64,000 nucleotides of DNA, taken from the NCBI GenBank assembly GCA_938040725.1, contig CALHZX010000058.1:4843-68842 (forward strand), read 5' to 3'. The notes below the pieces were generated by a model that searched no databases, had not been told where the DNA came from, and saw nothing but the letters and a program-made list of their open reading frames with translations. Shown one piece after another: positions 34,846-43,881 of the stretch. The stretch's first letter is position 1. The number at the start of each line of letters is the position of its first letter. The translations under genes were made by a program, and so were the position numbers. Source of the DNA: an uncultured Actinomyces sp. (lineage in GTDB: Bacteria > Actinomycetota > Actinomycetes > Actinomycetales > Actinomycetaceae).

Positions 34846-34857
34846 TATCAGCTGATA
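34846..34857. promoter_or_regulatory. Palindrome upstream of the LytTR regulator
   Basis: TATCAGCTGATA is a perfect 12-bp palindrome, 19 nt before ATG 34877 and just upstream of its GGGAGG ribosome site. It could be an operator for autoregulation or lie over the -10 region. LytTR proteins usually prefer direct repeats, so another protein could bind it. Confidence 0.4.
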
Positions 34858-34876
34858 CGCGAGGGAGGTTCGGACC

Positions 34877-35578
34877 ATGGTACGCATCGCTGTCGTTGAG
34901 GACGAGGCACTCTCTCGTCAACTCCTCGCCGACTACCTTGCCCGCTACAGCGACGAAAACGACGTCACTTTTGACATCACCTACTTTCAGGACGGTGGCG
35001 CGATTATCGGCGGCTACAAGCCGGTCTACGACATCATCCTCATGGACATCCAGATGACGAACGTGGATGGTATGACCGCTGCCCGGGCAATTCGCGAGGT
35101 CGACCAGGAGGTCATCCTCGTCTTCATCACATCCGCTGCGCAGTTCGCGATTCACGGCTACCAGGTGGGGGCACTCTCCTACCTCATGAAGCCTCTGCCC
35201 TGGTTCGCGTTCTCGCAGGAACTCTCACGCTACCTCGAGGCCGTTGCCAAGCGGCGCCGCGCCTCGGTCCTCCTGCAGTCGGGCACGTCGACCCACCGCA
35301 TCGACGTCGCGGACATCGTCTACGTCGAGTCGATTAAGCACCGCCTGGACGTGCACACGGTCTCCGGTACGTATTCGATCACTTCCTCACTGAAGGCCAT
35401 GGAGGAACAGCTTGCCGGTCACGACTTTTTCCGTTCAACTTCGTGCTACCTCGCGCACGTGCGCTCCGTCGCCGACCAGGAGTGCCTCATGACGGGCGGG
35501 GACAGCCTGCGCATTTCCCGGCCTCGTAAGAAGGCGTTCATGACGGCTCTGGCGAGCTTCGCGGGCGGGATCCACTGA
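34877..35578 (+). CDS. LytTR family response regulator
   Basis: 233 aa. Receiver domain (1-120): acidic pair EDE (8-10), phospho-acceptor Asp57 in ILMDIQM, Thr/Ser in FITSAAQF, Lys-Pro in LMKPLPW. LytTR DNA-binding domain (about 135-230): IDVADIVYVESIKHRLDVHT, SITSSLKAMEEQLAGHDFFR, CYLAHVRSV. AgrA/VirR-type regulators of this kind often control peptides, bacteriocins or adhesion. It is followed after one base by its sensor kinase. Confidence 0.95.
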   Translation: MVRIAVVEDEALSRQLLADYLARYSDENDVTFDITYFQDGGAIIGGYKPVYDIILMDIQMTNVDGMTAARAIREVDQEVILVFITSAAQFAIHGYQVGALSYLMKPLPWFAFSQELSRYLEAVAKRRRASVLLQSGTSTHRIDVADIVYVESIKHRLDVHTVSGTYSITSSLKAMEEQLAGHDFFRSTSCYLAHVRSVADQECLMTGGDSLRISRPRKKAFMTALASFAGGIH

Positions 35579-35579
35579 C

Positions 35580-36938
35580 GTGTTCGAGTCCCTGCCGGAC
35601 ATCCCGCGCCTGTTCACCGCCCTGGCCGAATGGGGCGCTGCCCTCGTGTATGTGTTCGTCGTCGCGCGCTCGGCGTCGTCGAACGCCCTGAACCCACACA
35701 CTGCCGTCCCCCGCTGGCGCCTCGGTACCGCCGCGGTCGGTGGCCTCGCAGTACTCGTCGGCGCTCAGGAGGCGCTCGGCCACGCTCCCCTGTCCCTGTG
35801 GGTACCGGGCATGATAACGGCTTACGCTCTCATGTGGAGTGTCATCCGTCTGGGAACTGCACTGGACTGGCGCTGGGTGACCCACATGAGCACACGCGCT
35901 TTCATCGTCGCAGAGCTCGCTGCCTCCCTCGCCTGGCAGGTCGTCGTCTACACAGACGCCAACAAGCCTTTCTGGCACCCAGCATCCCTCGTCGGATACA
36001 CGGCGATCTCAGCGACATGCCTGGGGGTCGTCTACTACTTTGAACGACGCGTCTGCCGCCAGGGGGCACTTCCCGTCTTGCGCCTCGCAGACCTTGCCTC
36101 GGCTGTATTCATTGGCATCGCCATCTTCGCCCTCTCCAACCTCAGCTTCATCTCAACGGAAACCCCGTTCTCAGGACGCTCCGGCTTGGAGATGTTCTAC
36201 ATCCGCACGCTTGTTGACCTGGCGGGCTACGCGATTCTCTTCGCCCAGTTTGAGCGCATCCAGCAAAGTGCGACGGAGCGCGAGCTGGCTTCCATCCAGG
36301 CCTCCCTCGATGCCCAACACCACCAGTACCTGGCCGCCAAAGAGGACATGGAACAGGTGGCCCGCGCTCACCACGACCTCAAGCACCAGGTCGCAGCAAT
36401 TCGAGCGGAGCTGGATCCGGAGCGCGCCGCCACCTCGTTTGCAGAACTCGAGTCCTCGATCGAGCAGATCGGTCAGCAGTATCACAGTGGCAATGCTGTT
36501 CTCGACGTTGTCCTCACCACGAAGGGGCGCGCGTGCGCAGCCGCCGCCATCAATTTCACGGCGGTTGCCGACGGCGCACTTCTGGGCACCATGTCGTCGA
36601 TGGATATCGCCACGCTCTTCGGCAACGCGCTCGATAACGCGATCGAGGCCTCGCGCCGCGTCGACGACCCTGCCAAACGCCTCATCAAGCTCGCGCTCTT
36701 CCGCCAGGGCCAGATGCTGGTCATCCGGGTCGACAACTGGTACGACGGTCGCCTCAACACGGACGCCGGCGGGCGACTGACGACGATCAAACCCGACACC
36801 GTCCGGCACGGGTGGGGCGTCAAATCCATCCAGTGGACGGCCCGCAAGTACGGTGGGCAAGCGGTCACGGATGTCACCGACCACTGGTTCACATTGACGG
36901 TGCTGCTTCCAGTAACAAACCCACAAGAGGACGAATGA
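35580..36938 (+). CDS. Sensor histidine kinase, GHKL type
   Basis: 452 aa, GTG start one base after the regulator's stop. The first ~225 residues hold six or seven hydrophobic helices (LYVFVVARSA, TAAVGGLAVLVGA, MITAYALMWSVI, AISATCLGVVYYF, SAVFIGIAIFALSNL, LVDLAGYAILFAQF). A coiled coil (about 228-260) leads to AHHDLKHQVAAIRAEL, with phospho-acceptor His near 264-265, then the ATPase: N box FGNALDNAIEASRRV and GWGVKSIQWTARKYGG. AgrC-like layout. The signal is unknown; no obvious peptide precursor gene is beside it. Confidence 0.92.
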   Translation: MFESLPDIPRLFTALAEWGAALVYVFVVARSASSNALNPHTAVPRWRLGTAAVGGLAVLVGAQEALGHAPLSLWVPGMITAYALMWSVIRLGTALDWRWVTHMSTRAFIVAELAASLAWQVVVYTDANKPFWHPASLVGYTAISATCLGVVYYFERRVCRQGALPVLRLADLASAVFIGIAIFALSNLSFISTETPFSGRSGLEMFYIRTLVDLAGYAILFAQFERIQQSATERELASIQASLDAQHHQYLAAKEDMEQVARAHHDLKHQVAAIRAELDPERAATSFAELESSIEQIGQQYHSGNAVLDVVLTTKGRACAAAAINFTAVADGALLGTMSSMDIATLFGNALDNAIEASRRVDDPAKRLIKLALFRQGQMLVIRVDNWYDGRLNTDAGGRLTTIKPDTVRHGWGVKSIQWTARKYGGQAVTDVTDHWFTLTVLLPVTNPQEDE

Positions 36939-37456
36939 CGATCATCGACACACCACGCTTGCGCTTGCGCCCCTGGAGCGATGCGGACGCATCCGCCCTC
37001 TTCGAGCTCGCCCGCGATCCCCGCATCGGGATGCTGTGCGGATGGAAACCCTTCGAGTGCATCGACGATGCCCACGAGGCGCTGTCGACCGTCCTGGCGG
37101 CACCCGACAGCTACGCGGTGACGCTCGGCTCGACCGGTGAAATCGTGGGCTCGATCGCGCTGCGCATTGACACAGACTCCCCCGAGGCAACCGTCGCTGA
37201 CATCGGATACTGGATCGGCGCACCCTACTGGGGCAACGGATACGCGACGGAGGCGGGGCACGCCATCATCGAGCGTGCGCGTGAGCTGGGCGTTTTGACG
37301 ATCGTCCTGAAGTACTTCGACGGAAACGACGCGTCGCGCCGGGTCTCCGAAAAGCTCGGCTTTACGTGGCGAAGCCGCGAGGAGGACGTGGAATATCCGC
37401 TCATCGGCAAGCGTCTCACCGTCCATCGAACGGAGCTGGCGCTCGCCGCGCGCTGA
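36935..37456 (+). CDS. GNAT family N-acetyltransferase (RimJ/RimL-like)
   Basis: 173 aa. ATG 36935 overlaps the kinase stop (ATGA), so it is translated with the two-component system. GNAT hallmarks: RLRLRPWSDADASALFELARD, GEIVGSIALRID, IGYWIGAPYWGNGYATEAG (acetyl-CoA loop) and VLKYFDGNDASRRVSEKLGFTWR. RimJ-type enzymes acetylate N-terminal amines of proteins or small molecules. Coupling with a sensor/regulator pair suggests it belongs to the same response, but the substrate is unknown. Confidence 0.9.
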   Translation: MTIIDTPRLRLRPWSDADASALFELARDPRIGMLCGWKPFECIDDAHEALSTVLAAPDSYAVTLGSTGEIVGSIALRIDTDSPEATVADIGYWIGAPYWGNGYATEAGHAIIERARELGVLTIVLKYFDGNDASRRVSEKLGFTWRSREEDVEYPLIGKRLTVHRTELALAAR

Positions 37457-37465
37457 GGGTGTTTC

Positions 37466-38476
37466 TCAGTTGAAGCCGAGGACAGCCGACGCGACCTTGT
37501 AGCCGCCGCGAACGACCTTCGGGGAGGCGTGGCGCACGAGGCCGGCGAGCAGGTCCTGGCGCAGGCGGTCCGTGGCCTCGGGGTTGATCTGATCCATGGT
37601 CTCCCAGATCTGCTCCTTGAGGGCCAGGTGCTCGGGTGTGCCCGACAGCTGAGCCATGACGGAGCAGACGACGGCGTTGATACGCAGGTAGTGGACCATG
37701 TAGCGCCACAGCTTGCCCTCGATCTCGGCGCGTGGAGGCAGCGCACGGGTCATCGCCTCGTTCACCCGCGCGAGCTGGTCCAAGCGCGTGATCATGACCT
37801 TCTCGTTGACGGACTGGTCGTCGCGGCCGATGAAGTAGTGGTACAGGTCCACGTCCAGGTAGCGGATCGTGGAAATGTAGGGCAGCGGCACGAACGAGTA
37901 GAGGTAGTCCACGTAGAACGTGTGCTCGGGCATGATCAGGCCGGAGGCGCGCACGACCTCGGTGCGCATCGTCAGGGCGTGCATCATGAGGTACTGGTCG
38001 TAGCGGCAGCGGCGCAGGTCGGCCCACCCGAAGGTGCGTCCGCGAGGTAGAACGTTGCGGTAGCGGATGACGGCCTTCACCGACTTTCCCTGCTTGTCGT
38101 AGACGTAGTTGGTGACAAGCAGGTCCAGGTCGCGCCCGGCCTCGCGTTCCTCGCGCAGGACGTCGAGAACGGCGTTCGTCGCACGGCGGTCCAGCCAGTC
38201 ATCGGAGTCGACGACGCGCACGTGCGTGCCGGTGGCAGCGGCGAGGCCGGCGTTGACGGCACCGCCGTGTCCCTTGTTCTCCTGGTGGATGACTGTCACG
38301 GAGGGGTATCGAGCGGCCCACTCGTCGGCGATCTGGGCAGTACGGTCCTTCGAACCGTCGTTGACGATAATCGCCTCGAGTTCATCGCCGTATCCGACGA
38401 GCGTCGTCAGTGCCCGGTCGAGGTAATCCTCGGAATTGTAGGCGGGCACGATCACCGTCAGCAGCGGCGCATTCAT
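37466..38476 (-). CDS. Family 2 glycosyltransferase
   Basis: 336 aa. GT-A fold: LLTVIVPAYNSEDYLDRAL at the N-terminus, IIVNDGSKDRT (nucleotide site), GGAVNAGLAAATGTHVRVVDSDDWLD (DxD-like DSDDW, about residue 90). The C-terminal half is helical. ATG 38476 has GGAG upstream; the 9 earlier codons are not needed. It resembles EpsJ/WcaA-type enzymes that add sugars to surface polysaccharide or teichoic acid. The stop at 37466 is close to the convergent GNAT gene. Donor and acceptor unknown. Confidence 0.92.
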   Translation of the reverse strand: MNAPLLTVIVPAYNSEDYLDRALTTLVGYGDELEAIIVNDGSKDRTAQIADEWAARYPSVTVIHQENKGHGGAVNAGLAAATGTHVRVVDSDDWLDRRATNAVLDVLREEREAGRDLDLLVTNYVYDKQGKSVKAVIRYRNVLPRGRTFGWADLRRCRYDQYLMMHALTMRTEVVRASGLIMPEHTFYVDYLYSFVPLPYISTIRYLDVDLYHYFIGRDDQSVNEKVMITRLDQLARVNEAMTRALPPRAEIEGKLWRYMVHYLRINAVVCSVMAQLSGTPEHLALKEQIWETMDQINPEATDRLRQDLLAGLVRHASPKVVRGGYKVASAVLGFN

Positions 38477-38507
38477 GGCGTCTCCTCTCGTGAAGTCTGC
38501 CAATAGT

Positions 38508-39119
38508 CTACTGTGCGTCGCTGGCCTGCGCGTCCTCCTGCGAGGGATCCTGCTTGAAAACCACCTTAAAGATGGGGAAGAACACCCAGAAGGAGATGGC
38601 GGCGTTGATAATCATCGTGATGACGTCGGCAAAGGTTTCGCCGCCCGCGCCCATCACAGAAATCGCCCACGCATAGATCGGCTCTTTATAGAGAACCTGA
38701 AGGGCGGCGGCTGCGATCATGATGACGACGTAGGCGACCGCGTACCAGAAGGCCGCCTTGCCCACGGACGAGTTGGACTTGAAGGTAACGTTGCGCTGGG
38801 CAAAGAAGTTGATGACCTGCGCAATCAGCAGGGTGATCTCCACGGCAAGGAAATACGCGAGGCCACCGCCTCCACCCACAGACATTGAGCCTGCCGGGTA
38901 GTCGAAGAGGAAGACCGTGTGTCCGTGCGAGACGCCGACCGGCAGGAACTGGAAGGCCGTGTCGACGAGGCTCGTGTGCGCGAAAACCGCCTTGAACGCC
39001 GGCATGAGAACCAGCTGCAGCACCGTAATGCCGTTGGAGAGGATGAAGAAGATGATGAACTGCGCAACCGTCGGGTGCTTGGATTCAAAGTTCTTCCACC
39101 ACCGGGTAAGAGCCTGCAT
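38508..39119 (-). CDS. GtrA-like membrane protein
   Basis: 203 aa. Four hydrophobic helices (FIIFFILSNGITVLQLVLMP, YFLAVEITLLIAQVINFFAQRNVTF, AAFWYAVAYVVIMIAAAALQVL, VITMIINAAISFWVFFPIFKVVF). The NFFAQRNVTFKS turn is the GtrA hallmark (N-F-x-x-x-R-x-x-x-F). GtrA proteins help flip or transfer lipid-linked sugars across the membrane. AAAGGAAC precedes ATG 39119. It lies directly upstream of the glycosyltransferase (31 nt) and probably works with it. Confidence 0.88.
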   Translation of the reverse strand: MQALTRWWKNFESKHPTVAQFIIFFILSNGITVLQLVLMPAFKAVFAHTSLVDTAFQFLPVGVSHGHTVFLFDYPAGSMSVGGGGGLAYFLAVEITLLIAQVINFFAQRNVTFKSNSSVGKAAFWYAVAYVVIMIAAAALQVLYKEPIYAWAISVMGAGGETFADVITMIINAAISFWVFFPIFKVVFKQDPSQEDAQASDAQ

Positions 39120-39164
39120 GTGTGTTCCTTTACGTCAGTTGGGAGTAACGAGGTTGGGACCGCA

Positions 39165-41459
39165 TCATCGGGTCTGGTCGAGTTCGCGCTGGGTGGCCTT
39201 GTTGGCACGCGCGTTGGAGAGGAATCCGAGGGCGGCGCGGGTGAGTCCTCGCAGGGGGTGCCCGTTGACGGCCAGGAGGATCGCGTCCACCATGTCGGGG
39301 CTTGCCGCGCCGTTGCTCATCTTCGCGATGGCACGGAAAGGCATGTTGAGGACGAAGAGGATGTTGAGGTCCGGGGTTCCCTTAGCGTCAGCCTTCGCTT
39401 TGAGGGCATGAAGCTTGCGTCCGGCGACGCGGGCAAGCCAGGTCTTGGCGCGCGTCATCTCGGACATCGGGTCGGCTGCCGACAGGTCGTCCGCGGGATG
39501 AGCCGTCGGGATCGTCCGTCCCAGCAGGACCGCAAACTCGCCGTTGGTGACGTGCGCGACGTCGGCGCTCAGGTAGTGTCCGAGGGCCGGGTCGATCGGC
39601 GAGGGTGTGGTTCCTTCGACCTCGAGGGTGGCGCTCAGCGGCGTGTCGGAGACGTTGCGTCCCACGTGGACCGTCCAGGTTCCTGCCTCGGTTTCCCACG
39701 CTGCGCGCGACGTCTCCCAGTGACGGAACGTGTAGCGATCGAAGGGAATCGTCACGCTCACTGATGCTCCGGCAGCCACCTCGACCTTGGCAAAGCCCTT
39801 GAGTTCGCGGGCGGGACCGAACACGCCGCCGGGTGCACTCACGTAGAGCTGGACGACCTCGGCACCGTCGCGCGCAGAGGTGTTGGTGACCGTGAGGGTC
39901 GCCCCCTCCTGCGTGACTGCAAGATCGGAGTATTCGAAGCTCGAGTATGAGAGGCCGTAGCCGAAGGGGAAAGCAACGTCCACGCCCGCGGTCGTGAAGT
40001 AGCGGTAGCCGATAAAGGGGCCCTCGCGGTAGTAGGACAGCGGGCCGGTGGCCGGGTACCAGGCGGCGGTCGGGTGGTCCTCATAGGAGAGCGCGTACGT
40101 TTCGGCCAGGCGTCCCGACGGATTGACGGCGCCACTCAGGACGTCGAGCATCGCCCCAGCTCCTCCCTGGCCGGTCAGGTAACCGTTGACGAGCGCGGGC
40201 ACGGCATGCGCCCACGGCATCTCGACGCTGGCGCCGCCGGTCAGGACGACGACGGTGCGCGGATTGGCCGCTACGACGGCCTCGATAAGCCGATCCTGGC
40301 CCTCGGGCAGGCGCATGTGGGGGCGGTCCAGGCCCTCGGATTCGGCCAGCTCGTCGAGACCCACGTAGACAAGCGCCACGTCGGCGCGCGCGGCGAGGGC
40401 AACGGCCTCGTCGATGAGAGCGTCGCTCGTACCGCCGTGGCGCTCATACCCGCTCGTATATCCGGCACAGACGAGGCCTCCGGAGGCCTCTCCCCCGGCT
40501 TCGAGGAGCCCACGCGGCGATTCGACGCGCGTGGGGTTGACCTGGGAGGAACCCGATCCCTGGAAGCGGGGCGTGTCAGCGAGGGCACCGATGAGGGCAA
40601 CACTGGTCCCGGCACTCAGGGGCAGGAGATCGTCCTCATTGCGCAGAAGCGTGATCGCCTCGGCGGCGATGCGCGTGGCCAGCCCGTGGTGCGACTCGAG
40701 GTCGTAGGGCCTGGGCGCGGGCAGGCCGGCGGCAGCTGCTGCGACGGCGCTGTTCGAACCACCCCAGTCGGAGACGACCATGCCGTCAAAACCCCACTCG
40801 GTGCGCAGGATGTCGGTCAGCAGGTGCTTGTTCTCGTGTGCGTAGGTACCGTTGACGAGATTGTAGGAGCTCATGATCGCTCGCGGCTGAGCGGTGCGGC
40901 ACACGATCTCGAAGCCGGTCAGGTAGATCTCGCGCATCGTGCGCTCATCCACGATGGAATCCGACGCCATGCGACGCAGCTCCTGGGAGTTAACAGCAAA
41001 GTGCTTGGGGCAGGCAGCGGTACCCGTGGATTGAATTCCCTGGACAAGGCCCGCTGCCATACGGCCCGCAAGGATCGGGTCCTCGGAGAAGTACTCGAAG
41101 TTTCGCCCGCACAGGGGCGAGCGCTTGATGTTGAGGCCCGGGCCGAGCAGGACATCGACGCCAAGACCTCGGGCCTCCACACCCAGTGCCTCGCCCATCT
41201 CACGCGCCAGGTCGGGATTCCAGGTAGCCGCAACGGCGGACGCCGTCGGGAAGCAGGTCGCCTTCTCGGACTCCGCGATGCCCAGGTGGTCGGCGTCGCC
41301 GAGCTGGCGGCGCACGCCGTGGGGTCCGTCGCTCATGACAAAGGAAGGGACATTCGCAGCGGGGATCGCGCGCGAGTCCCATGCGCTGGCTCCCGACAGA
41401 AGAGCCACCGCCTGCAGCAGCGCCAGGTCATTGGCGTCGCTCAGTGCTTGGTGTTCCAT
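39165..41459 (-). CDS. Glycoside hydrolase family 3 (beta-glucosidase/related)
   Basis: 764 aa. GH3 N-domain (about 20-270): MSDGPHGVRRQ, FPTASAVAATWNPDLAREMGEA, GPGLNIKRSPLCGRNFEYFSEDP, KHFAVNSQE and the nucleophile Asp in MVVSDWGG. The GH3 C-domain (about 290-500) has VVVLTGGASVEMPW, and a fibronectin-like domain follows (about 540-620). The last ~120 residues are an extra helical tail. No signal peptide, so probably intracellular, acting on imported oligosaccharides. ATG 41459 begins the homologous part; ATG 41486 is possible. Substrate unassigned. Confidence 0.92.
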   Translation of the reverse strand: MEHQALSDANDLALLQAVALLSGASAWDSRAIPAANVPSFVMSDGPHGVRRQLGDADHLGIAESEKATCFPTASAVAATWNPDLAREMGEALGVEARGLGVDVLLGPGLNIKRSPLCGRNFEYFSEDPILAGRMAAGLVQGIQSTGTAACPKHFAVNSQELRRMASDSIVDERTMREIYLTGFEIVCRTAQPRAIMSSYNLVNGTYAHENKHLLTDILRTEWGFDGMVVSDWGGSNSAVAAAAAGLPAPRPYDLESHHGLATRIAAEAITLLRNEDDLLPLSAGTSVALIGALADTPRFQGSGSSQVNPTRVESPRGLLEAGGEASGGLVCAGYTSGYERHGGTSDALIDEAVALAARADVALVYVGLDELAESEGLDRPHMRLPEGQDRLIEAVVAANPRTVVVLTGGASVEMPWAHAVPALVNGYLTGQGGAGAMLDVLSGAVNPSGRLAETYALSYEDHPTAAWYPATGPLSYYREGPFIGYRYFTTAGVDVAFPFGYGLSYSSFEYSDLAVTQEGATLTVTNTSARDGAEVVQLYVSAPGGVFGPARELKGFAKVEVAAGASVSVTIPFDRYTFRHWETSRAAWETEAGTWTVHVGRNVSDTPLSATLEVEGTTPSPIDPALGHYLSADVAHVTNGEFAVLLGRTIPTAHPADDLSAADPMSEMTRAKTWLARVAGRKLHALKAKADAKGTPDLNILFVLNMPFRAIAKMSNGAASPDMVDAILLAVNGHPLRGLTRAALGFLSNARANKATQRELDQTR

Positions 41460-41493
41460 CGTCGTGAACTGCCTTTCATGCTCCATCGCGGGT

Positions 41494-41509
41494 GTCATCG
41501 ATGACTCTA
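41494..41509 (-). promoter_or_regulatory. Candidate GH3 promoter with overlapping operator
   Basis: Minus strand TAGAGT (41509-41504) is a -10 candidate, and the perfect 12-bp palindrome GTCATCGATGAC (41494-41505) overlaps its end and the predicted start of transcription, a repressor-like position about 35-45 nt before the ATG. Confidence 0.5.
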
Positions 41510-41604
41510 GTGTGTGCCTTCGCTGCACTGAGCAACCGACCATGCGCATGATTTGTCGTTTGCGAGGCCCATTCTGCATATCCGAGGCCGTTTCTTCCCT
41601 GAGA

Positions 41605-41616
41605 TAAGATTGCCCT
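41605..41616 (+). promoter_or_regulatory. Leaderless-type -10 element of the Cof-type HAD gene
   Basis: TAAGAT (41605-41610) stands 6 nt before ATG 41617 and there is no ribosome site. Confidence 0.45.
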
Positions 41617-42516
41617 ATGACTGACACCAAAGGTTGCGCACAGGCGCAGAACGAAGCTGGTTCTCCCCGCGCGGTCTTTGTTGACATCGACGGAACGCTG
41701 TGCGACTCACGCCAGCACATCCCGCGCTCAGCGATCGACGCTCTTTCGCAGGTCCGGAGCAACGGACACCGCATCTTCGCCTGCACGGGACGCTCAGCAC
41801 CCGAGGTCTACCCACGCTTCTGGGACGTCGGCTTCGAAGGGCTCGTTGGCGGCGCCGGCGGATACGCATCCGTTGAGGATCACGTGCTTCTCGACGAACG
41901 CATGCCCCGCGAGCACGTCGAGGTCTTGACTACCCTGTGGGAGGAACTCGATGCCTTCTACATCTGGCAGGGCCCGGACCACATGGGTCCCTCCGAGGGA
42001 TATCTCGACTTTTTCGTCCCCAGGGCAGGGTCGCACCCCGAAGACTGGATCGAATATGCCCAGTCGATCACGCCCTTCATCGTCAACATTGACGACGGTT
42101 CCTTCACGAAGGTAACAGCATACGTGCCGCCCGAGAAAGCATCGTTGGAACGGGTGACGGCCGCACTTCCGACCGGATACCGTGCGATTATCGGCTCGGT
42201 GGGAGCAGCGGGATACGTGCCTTTCGAAGTCGTACCCGCCCACTTGTCGAAGGCAGTCGGAATCAGGGCGATCTGCGAACACGTCGGCATTCCCCTGTCC
42301 CGCACCGTCGCACTCGGGGACTCCAACAACGACATCGAGGCCGTGGAAACCGCCGCGCTCGGCATCAGCATCGGGAACGGATGCGAAGCCCTGACGAAGG
42401 CTGCAAACATCGTCGCCCCCAGCGTCTGTGAAGATGGGCTTGCGTGGGCTCTGAGTGCGGTCGGCCTGACTGGACAGGACCACACGAGGGGCTCCAGCCT
42501 CGGCGATACGCAGTGA
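41617..42516 (+). CDS. HAD superfamily hydrolase, Cof type
   Basis: 299 aa. Sugar-phosphate or pyridoxal-phosphate phosphatase family (subfamily IIB). FVDIDGTLCDSRQHIP holds the nucleophile DxD, FACTGRSAPEV motif II, a Lys in HLSKAVGIRAI motif III, and ALGDSNNDIEAVETA motif IV. Cap domain in the middle (about 95-215). Divergent from the GH3 gene, with which it may share control, and coupled to the MFS gene (GTGA overlap). Likely clears sugar phosphates; substrate not determinable. Confidence 0.92.
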   Translation: MTDTKGCAQAQNEAGSPRAVFVDIDGTLCDSRQHIPRSAIDALSQVRSNGHRIFACTGRSAPEVYPRFWDVGFEGLVGGAGGYASVEDHVLLDERMPREHVEVLTTLWEELDAFYIWQGPDHMGPSEGYLDFFVPRAGSHPEDWIEYAQSITPFIVNIDDGSFTKVTAYVPPEKASLERVTAALPTGYRAIIGSVGAAGYVPFEVVPAHLSKAVGIRAICEHVGIPLSRTVALGDSNNDIEAVETAALGISIGNGCEALTKAANIVAPSVCEDGLAWALSAVGLTGQDHTRGSSLGDTQ

Positions 42517-43775
42517 GCGGATCACTGCAGCACTGGCTGCACCATCCCCTGACCCGTAACTCCGCCTTCATGCACCTGTGGGCGGGGCAAACCGCCGCGC
42601 AAGTGGGCTTCCAGGTCGGCACTCTCGCAACGTCAGCGATCGCGATTACCGTCCTTCATGCGAGCGAAACGCAGATCGGCATTCTGGCAGGCTTGCAGAT
42701 GCTTGCCTTCCTCATCGTTGGACTCCCCGCAGGTGCGTGGGTGGACGGGTGGCGTAAGCGCCACGTCATGATCACAGCAAACCTCGCGCGCATCGCAGCG
42801 CTCGTATCCATCCCCATCGCCTACGCCTTTTTCTCTCTCACCATCGCCCACCTCATGGTCGTCGCGGCACTCCTCGGCCTGTCCACAGTCTTCTTCGACG
42901 TCGCCTATCAGTCCTACGTGCCGATGATCGCCTCAAAGCGATACATCGGAGCCGCGAACGGGCGCCTCGAGGCCTCCTACCAGGTAGGGCGTGCGGGCGG
43001 GCCGGGCTTGGGCGGCTGGCTCCTCGGCGTGCTCGCCCCTCCCCTGGCGTACCTCCTCACCGCATCGACCTATGTGTGCTCAACGTGGGCGATCTGGCGC
43101 ATCCGCACCCCCGAGCCACGTCCCGCTCACTCCGATGCGTCACTTCGTTCTCAGATTGTTGAAGGGCTCTCCTTCGTGCGCGGCCAGCGCCTACTCTTTC
43201 CACTCTTCTCGTGCATCGCATGCGCAGCGTTCGCGGGGGCTGGCATTCAGGTCCTCCTACCCATCCTGGTCCTGCGAACCCTCGGCATGAGCGCCACGCA
43301 GCTCGGTCTGTTACTGAGCGCGGGCGCGCTCGGCGGTATCCTCGGCGCTCTCACGAGGCCGGCGTGGATCACGCGCCTGGGAATCGGGCGCTGCATCGTC
43401 ATCACGAACATCGTCGGTGTCTCAGCACTCCTCGCCCAGCCCGCATCCGTCCACGTCCCGGTCGCCGCCGCGTGGGTCATCGCGTGCTCCGGCGTTGTCT
43501 CATCGTATTTCATCACGATCTACAACGTCACCCAGATGAGCTTGCGTCAGGAAATCTGCCCGCCCGACATGCTCGGACGAATGAACGCGATCTTCCGCTT
43601 CGCAGTCTGGGGAGTCATGCCCCTCGGATCCTTCGTCGCTGGCATCATTGCGTCATGGGTGGGCGTCGAAGCAACCATGTACATCTTCACCGCAGCGTCG
43701 ATCACGGCGGGCATCGCCATGGGCTTCACACCTGCAGCACGCATTCGAGGAATGATCGCCGCCAACGTCTCATAA
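42513..43775 (+). CDS. MFS transporter
   Basis: 420 aa, about twelve membrane helices. The protein starts at GTG 42513, overlapping the HAD stop by 4 nt. FMHLWAGQTAAQVGFQVGTLATSAIAI begins TM1; the loop 2-3 motif is AGAWVDGWRKRHVMITANL (MFS motif A). It resembles enterobactin-exporter-like (EntS/MFS_3) drug or small-molecule carriers. Substrate unknown; association with the HAD phosphatase hints at a sugar or metabolite. Confidence 0.9.
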   Translation: MSGSLQHWLHHPLTRNSAFMHLWAGQTAAQVGFQVGTLATSAIAITVLHASETQIGILAGLQMLAFLIVGLPAGAWVDGWRKRHVMITANLARIAALVSIPIAYAFFSLTIAHLMVVAALLGLSTVFFDVAYQSYVPMIASKRYIGAANGRLEASYQVGRAGGPGLGGWLLGVLAPPLAYLLTASTYVCSTWAIWRIRTPEPRPAHSDASLRSQIVEGLSFVRGQRLLFPLFSCIACAAFAGAGIQVLLPILVLRTLGMSATQLGLLLSAGALGGILGALTRPAWITRLGIGRCIVITNIVGVSALLAQPASVHVPVAAAWVIACSGVVSSYFITIYNVTQMSLRQEICPPDMLGRMNAIFRFAVWGVMPLGSFVAGIIASWVGVEATMYIFTAASITAGIAMGFTPAARIRGMIAANVS

Positions 43776-43840
43776 TGTGACGTGCTCGGTAGGCACAAGA
43801 GTGTCTATTCACGCACCGTCGCGATACCATAAGTGTGAGG

Positions 43841-43857
43841 CAAACCGCAGCGGTTTG
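43841..43857. promoter_or_regulatory. Inverted repeat upstream of the EIIB-EIIA pair
   Basis: CAAACCGC-A-GCGGTTTG is a perfect 8-bp inverted repeat with one central base, 24 nt before ATG 43882 and upstream of the AAGGAGG ribosome site. It may be an operator or part of the leader. TACCAT at 43825-43830 is a weak -10 candidate just ahead of it. Confidence 0.45.
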
Positions 43858-43881
43858 GGTCATTGAGCCAAGGAGGACACC

